Source: Microvelia longipes (Eukaryota > Arthropoda > Insecta > Hemiptera > Veliidae). From it: 64,000 nt of DNA. The notes under the pieces were generated by a model that saw only the letters and a list, made by a program, of their open reading frames with translations, ran no database searches and was not told the DNA's origin. Shown one piece after another: positions 59,162 to 64,000 of the stretch (its first letter is position 1; each line of letters opens with the position of its first letter). The translations under genes were made by a program, and so were the position numbers. The stretch covers positions 14,722,504-14,786,503 of the forward strand of contig JACMZG010001914.1 of NCBI GenBank assembly GCA_018340805.1, written 5' to 3'.

Positions 59162-59371
59162 ATGTATTTAAATAGTCTATATGCATGTGGGAGAGTGATC
59201 AGCGTACGTTTAGTTTGTTATTGTTTATTTGTTTTAAGTTTTTATAGCGGAATCGTTTGTTTTGGACAAAATGAGCTATATTCTGATGTTGTTCCCAACA
59301 GCGGCCTTTGTGAGTCAGAAAAGAATGCAACATGCTCCCATCAGGTTCGTAGTTCTTCCGTTTGTACGTAG
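59162..59371 (+). CDS. Possible first coding exon of a secreted protein
   Basis: The frame starts at ATG 59162 and encodes a basic N-terminus, a hydrophobic segment VRLVCYCLFVLSFYSGIVCF (about residues 15-35) suitable as a signal peptide, then a polar cysteine-containing stretch with an N-glycosylation site (NAT). A CAG|GT at 59345/59346 could be a donor, though GTTCGT is a weak match, which would end the exon before the in-frame stop. I do not recognise the family, and no partner exon is seen up to 64000. The surrounding sequence is less repetitive than elsewhere, which mildly favours a real gene. Confidence 0.3.
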   Translation: MYLNSLYACGRVISVRLVCYCLFVLSFYSGIVCFGQNELYSDVVPNSGLCESEKNATCSHQVRSSSVCT

Positions 59372-60147
59372 AGTTAAGTTCTTTAAGAAATAAGGGGAAG
59401 ACGACAGTTATATTTATCAAGTAATGGCTTAAATACCAAGTTATGAGATACTTACATGGTTTTGATTTGTAGTGTTTTACTCATATAAGTATTACTATGT
59501 ACACACAGCGTATTTAGCAGGTGATTGTATCACATTTACATTTAATAAGGTCCTATTCTTGAACCTTAATAGTTTAGTTGATCGAGTACAATTACGCCAT
59601 TACAGATCCCACTAAAACATCAGGTATTTTAAAGTAATGGTTTACTTGGTTTAGAAGGAAGTTAAAAACAATAAATATATTTAATTACTTTGATTTTTAA
59701 TTAATTTGATTCTGTTTTCTTTGCATAAAAATATAATTTGTGAAATAATAGTTTTTCAAAATGTTTGTACGTCAAATACAATCTGTCAAGGTGGATACAG
59801 CTTATCAGGGGATCGGATATGATGGAGAGTGACACAGCATACAGGGGGAGTAGACCGGAATATATCTCCCTTGATCTAATATATCCGACTGTGTTCCCTC
59901 CGCATGGCTTATACAGTGTATTTAACTTATTTAACTAGTGTTCTTAGATCCATGCATAGTAAATGATTAAAAATTAATAAAAGCTAGTCTGATCTATCAT
60001 CAACTCAATTCGTCTTTTTCTTATTCAACTTGAAGCATATCAAATTATTTTAACCTGCCTTTTGTTCAACAGGCTGCTGTTAGTCAGTGCCACGGTCCTG
60101 TTGTGAAGAAAAAAGTCTTGTCGATATAGCGATGTTGCTTAGCTACA
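59372..60147. other. No gene seen
   Basis: AT-rich sequence; a short inverted pair (GGGGATCGGATATGATGGAG with CTCCCTTGATCTAATATATCCGA) near 59809-59890. Confidence 0.4.
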
Positions 60148-60150
60148 TCT

Positions 60151-60579
60151 AGACCAAGAGCCCAGGGGTGTTTTGTTGATAAAAAGTGTAATGGCTGGAA
60201 CTGGTCTCAATTTTTTGTAAATACCTTCATGAACAAGGATCTGCAATTCTGCCGACTCGTATCGGATGGGTGTCCCAGGCAGAACGCACTTTAGGAGTCA
60301 AAGGTTCTGCCTGGGACACCCATCCGATACGAGTTGGCAGAATTGCAGATCCTTGTTCATGAAGGTATATACGAAAAATTAAACCCGTTTCCAGCCATTA
60401 CACTTTTTATTAACTTGTGTGGTAAATTTGACCTGTAAAGTGCGTTCTGCCTGGGACACCCATCTGATACGAGTCAGCAGAATTGCAGATCCTTGTTCAG
60501 GAAGGTATTTACGAAACACTGAGACCGGTTCCAGCCATTACACTTTTTATTAACAAAACACCCCTGGGCTCTTGGTCTA
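60151..60579. repeat. Three-armed inverted repeat
   Basis: Arm A (60151-60294, forward) begins AGACCAAGAGCCCAGGGGTG. Arm B (60303-60414) and arm C (60435-60578) are both its reverse complement. C spans all of A; B covers the middle and inner part. GTGCGTTCTGCCTGGGACAC is in C and a shortened form is in B. Arms differ by scattered substitutions and one gap. Confidence 0.9.
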
Positions 60580-61277
60580 ATCAACCAATCTAACCAAAAC
60601 ACTATTATATTGCTTTGACAATACTATGGCTCTAGCACATTATATATGGGATTGAACCCTACTAGGACCTATGTATACTCAATCCTTAATTAAAGCCCAT
60701 TCAATCCTTTATTAAATTCTGTAGTATACCCAGTAGTTTTCAGCTTATGGCACCTGATATTTGAGTTAACAAAAATTTAAAATTTTTAAACACCCTTTAA
60801 AAAAAAGTTTCCTAGTTCTGACCTCGAGGTCATTTACTATGTACAGTCAATGTATTTAAGAGGTGAATGTATTCATTACTCATTAATTACAATCTGGTTC
60901 TTGACCATTTATGTTTATTCATTCGAGTCAGATGACGTCACAATAGATACTACCAAAATATCATGTCTTTTATGTTAAGGTTCCCACAGGTTATAAGGAA
61001 GTTAAAAAGATATGTTTTAAATTAAATTCTGATTTTTAGCATTGTAATAAAGTTACACTAAAAACAATTTGATAAGTTATTTGGCGAACATTGTATTATT
61101 TAAGTAAAATTAAGTGATATTAACACTCCATCGAGAAGGAGTAGATAAGTTGATTCCACCTTTCTTTTTTTAGTGTCTGATAAATCAAAGGTTATCTGAC
61201 TAGAATCTCTGCATGTTTCTTACCTATTTAACTATGGTACATATGATCCGTGGATTTAGTATGCTATTTGTATGTAT
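60580..61277. other. No gene seen
   Basis: AT-rich sequence before the SINE. Confidence 0.45.
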
Positions 61278-61515
61278 GTCTGCCTCCGTGGCCGTGATCG
61301 TAAAGGCGTTCGATTTCGGCACCGGAGGTCCGGGGTTCGCAGCCCGGGCTATGCTCTAAGATTTTATGAATAGTATTTGTATTAAAAAGATTTCGCCAAC
61401 TTTAATTAATTCTTAAAGTGTAGTAGATGCTACCCACCTGAGGTGGTTCCCGCAGGGTGAATACACTGATGGGCCGAAAGGCCCAAAAACGGGCATTTTA
61501 TTTTTATTTTATTAC
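61278..61515 (+). mobile_element. Complete tRNA-derived SINE with 10-bp target duplication
   Basis: Head GCCTCCGTGGCCGTGATCGT (A box) and GGGGTTCGCAGCCC (B box), a body, tail GATGCTACCCACCTGAGGTG, GTTCCCGCAGGGTGAAT, CTGATGGGCCGAAAGGCCC, then a T-rich tract. TTGTATGTAT at 61268-61277 and 61516-61525 is the target duplication. Same family as 2287-2556; the intact duplication indicates a fairly recent insertion. Confidence 0.9.
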
Positions 61516-61525
61516 TTGTATGTAT

Positions 61526-64000
61526 AATACGACACACGGCTAAAATCAATTGACAGCGTGCCAAAAATCTGTGAGGGAAAGAATTATATTGGTTCAGACC
61601 GACCACGCTCCTTCCCCCTCCACCTCATGCCAACCTCGGTATAAAAAAATACCTTTTTCGTAAATAAAATCATAAAAAACAACACTGGTTGTAAATATTT
61701 GTAACCTCATGTCGCTTTTATTTCCCTCAATGTGCATATGCACAATGAGATCCATTTGAGTTCGTTTCATTTCATTCCAATATGTTTAATTCATCTAATT
61801 ATTGCAGAGTTGTAATATGATCTGAGTGCCTATATTTGACGCTTGGACATTGACGTATACTTCAAGCATTTCTTGCTATTTGTGTTCAGCGCAGGGTCTG
61901 TGGTCTGTCATCCAAAAGACAGCATTTATTTGGAAAATGACATGTCCTTCAATAGATGACAGTCTTGACTTTTTTAAGTATGAATGCATAATGAAACAAT
62001 ACGCATTCAATTATACAAACTTGACACAAAAAAGCAGTTTGTTTTGGAAAAAAGTAATTATAGCTGACGATTTATTTATATCGCCAAACTTTTATCATAG
62101 AACTATTATGATCCATTGCATTACGTAATTAACAACTTTAACTCCACTTAATTCATACCACTCGAACAAATTTAAAGCAACACTTAGTTGGTAAATTTTT
62201 AAGATTCAACAATATTCCTACTTAAAAAGTAATTAAATAATTTTTAAAAAATAAAAAAAAATAGGATATCAAATAAAAACAAATAATAAAATTCAAAACA
62301 TAACCTGACTTACAGTGTTGCTAAAGTAGGGATTTTTTTTGTTACTTAAAAGAAGGAATTTTTTTGTTAAAAAAGAGGGTTGAAAGCATTGAGATTTTGG
62401 CGGGCTGTCAATTGACTTTAGCCCTGGGTTATATTATAGTAATTGAATGGTCAGACTATATTATAATTTTCCAAGATTCTTTTACTCTTATGTGTAAAAT
62501 AAAAGTACATAATAATCCTTTTAGTTCATTCATTACTTTTATTTATAACGCTTAAAATGTAGTAGTATTTTGAATAAAAACAACTTAAATTGAAACTATT
62601 GATTGTACTTAACTTGCATAAAATGCTGTGTAACCTGACAAGTTATTGAGAAAAAATGGCCCGTCATGCTTAAAGGTATTCTTATTATATTTTGTTAAAA
62701 AGAGACGTTAAACTTGGCCAACGACTGCTTGTCTTAAGGCAGGTGGTATAGGATTTGGGGCTCTTAAAAATTATTCCCTACAACTTTTAAACAAATTTAT
62801 AATCTCAAATGATTTTTAGTATTACGATGCGAAGGGGATGTTTACACGAAGTAATTTCAATATGATTGATCTCCCTATCTCCTCTATTCCATGTTATAGA
62901 TCATTTTAGCCTGCTTTGCATTTTACGTCTAGTTATACTTTTAGGAAAATAATTTTTCTATCAGGTACTTAACTCTCATTATTGACTTCAGAAAAATTCA
63001 CAAATCACAAAAGTGGTAGGATTAGTAGGATCGATTTAAAATTTAGTCCTATGTAAGTCTAACAAATAAACCATGTTTCATCTTATTATCATGTGTTCAA
63101 TTTTTCAAATGACATGTATATGTCCGATTCAGTTAATATTCTACTTGAGTATCCATTATACTAGGTGGACTACAAGTCTCTCCTCTCCTCTTAAATTTTG
63201 AACTGTAGACATGCAAAATTTAATTTAGATAGACATAAGGGAACTTATGTAGATAGATTGACGGTATTAGACATATGGGAACTTCTTTTTGGTGGTGTCC
63301 CAAAAAGATGATGTCCAATTTCAAGTGTCCCATGCAACACTGTATTTTGCTATAGCATTTTTTTTAAACTTTATTTATTATTGTCTACAATAAATGTATT
63401 TGACATAGTGCTCATACTGGTTAAAGTGACTTGACAGTCTTGATAGGAGGAATCACCCAGTGGTGATACTCCTTGGCGAGGTTAGGTAAATGTTGATATT
63501 TTACTTATAATATACAAATTTGGCTTGTACTAAATTAGTTGAATTTTCTGAATTGTTTTGCATTTTTGCATTAAAATTAATATTGATTATAACAGAAGGT
63601 CACATGGCCACTGTTGTCAAAGACGCCGCGCCGTGGCCAAAATAGAAAAAAGTAAATTGAAAGGTAAACTTTTATTGGGTTTTTTGAGTTCCAAGGATGA
63701 ATACGAGACATTATGACCCTTGCATATTATTGTTTTAGATCTTAGTGGCGTATTATTGCATATTATTGGCTTAGATATTTTAATGGTAAAGTGTCCAAAG
63801 TGTTAAAGTTTAACTTTACATTTATAACTAGTTTAACTAACATTTTAACTTAAAATTAAAACCTAATTAAAAAGAATCTGCCAAGAGTAAAAATGTCTTA
63901 TTTTTGGCTTAAGAACACAAAGTATTTATTACCTTACTCATTTTAAGGTAATTGTAGTCTTGTAATTAAGGTATTATATGAATGCATTATGTTTGGGTCA
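61526..64000. other. No gene confidently seen
   Basis: AT-rich. The frame at 61826-62128 (100 codons, +) has no signal peptide, domain or good splice context that I recognise. No repeat family of this window is evident. Confidence 0.45.

Noticed and set aside
61282..61350. tRNA gene
   Set aside because: The tRNA-like head lacks an acceptor stem and is the 5' part of a SINE with target duplication.
61826..62128. 100-codon frame as a gene
   Set aside because: No domain, signal or splice support; composition like surrounding AT-rich DNA.

Overview
The window is strongly AT-rich eukaryotic DNA. Spliced genes with GT-AG introns, insect-type mobile elements (jockey-like non-LTR, Gypsy-type LTR, Penelope-like, tRNA-headed SINEs) and long TA microsatellites point to an arthropod, most likely an insect; I cannot fix the order. 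There are no bacterial operons.

The host genes are a tandem cluster of thaumatin-like protein (TLP) genes, all on the + strand. TLP-A (5502-7920) and TLP-C (22451-26687) are intact two-exon genes with matching TATA promoters. TLP-B (12588-13093) is an intact second exon with a good splice acceptor and poly(A) signal, but no first exon that I can find. Homologous flanks show that A and C share a duplicated 5' region and that B and C share a duplicated 3' block. TLPs are small secreted, disulphide-rich proteins of the PR-5 family, thought to act on glucans or in defence. A possible signal-peptide first exon of an unrelated gene lies at 59162-59371.

Almost everything else is mobile or repetitive. 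90-1820 is a decayed non-LTR reverse transcriptase. 1862-2580 is a 49-bp tandem array split by a SINE with a 13-bp target duplication. 10-12 kb and 28-31.5 kb hold dispersed families (called R1 and R2 here). 16703-20050 is a foldback DNA transposon with arms of nearly 700 bp and a ruined transposase. 32.9-46.3 kb is one ~6.7-kb segment present twice, abutting at a single N, and probably an assembly duplication. It carries a minus-strand LTR element with a primer site and an Env-like frame but no pol, and the 5' LTR of a plus-strand Gypsy element whose decayed gag and protease continue to about 47.4 kb. 50.86-51.48 kb is the GIY-YIG end of a Penelope-like element.

The most striking structural feature is the number of unrelated long inverted repeats: 10.3, 15.7, 16.7-20.0, 20.7-21.2, 21.4, 28.8-29.6, 48.8, 53.8, 56.3 and 60.2 kb. 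Several carry the same CTGAWGATG...CC...GAAA motif that also lies just downstream of the Penelope-like endonuclease.
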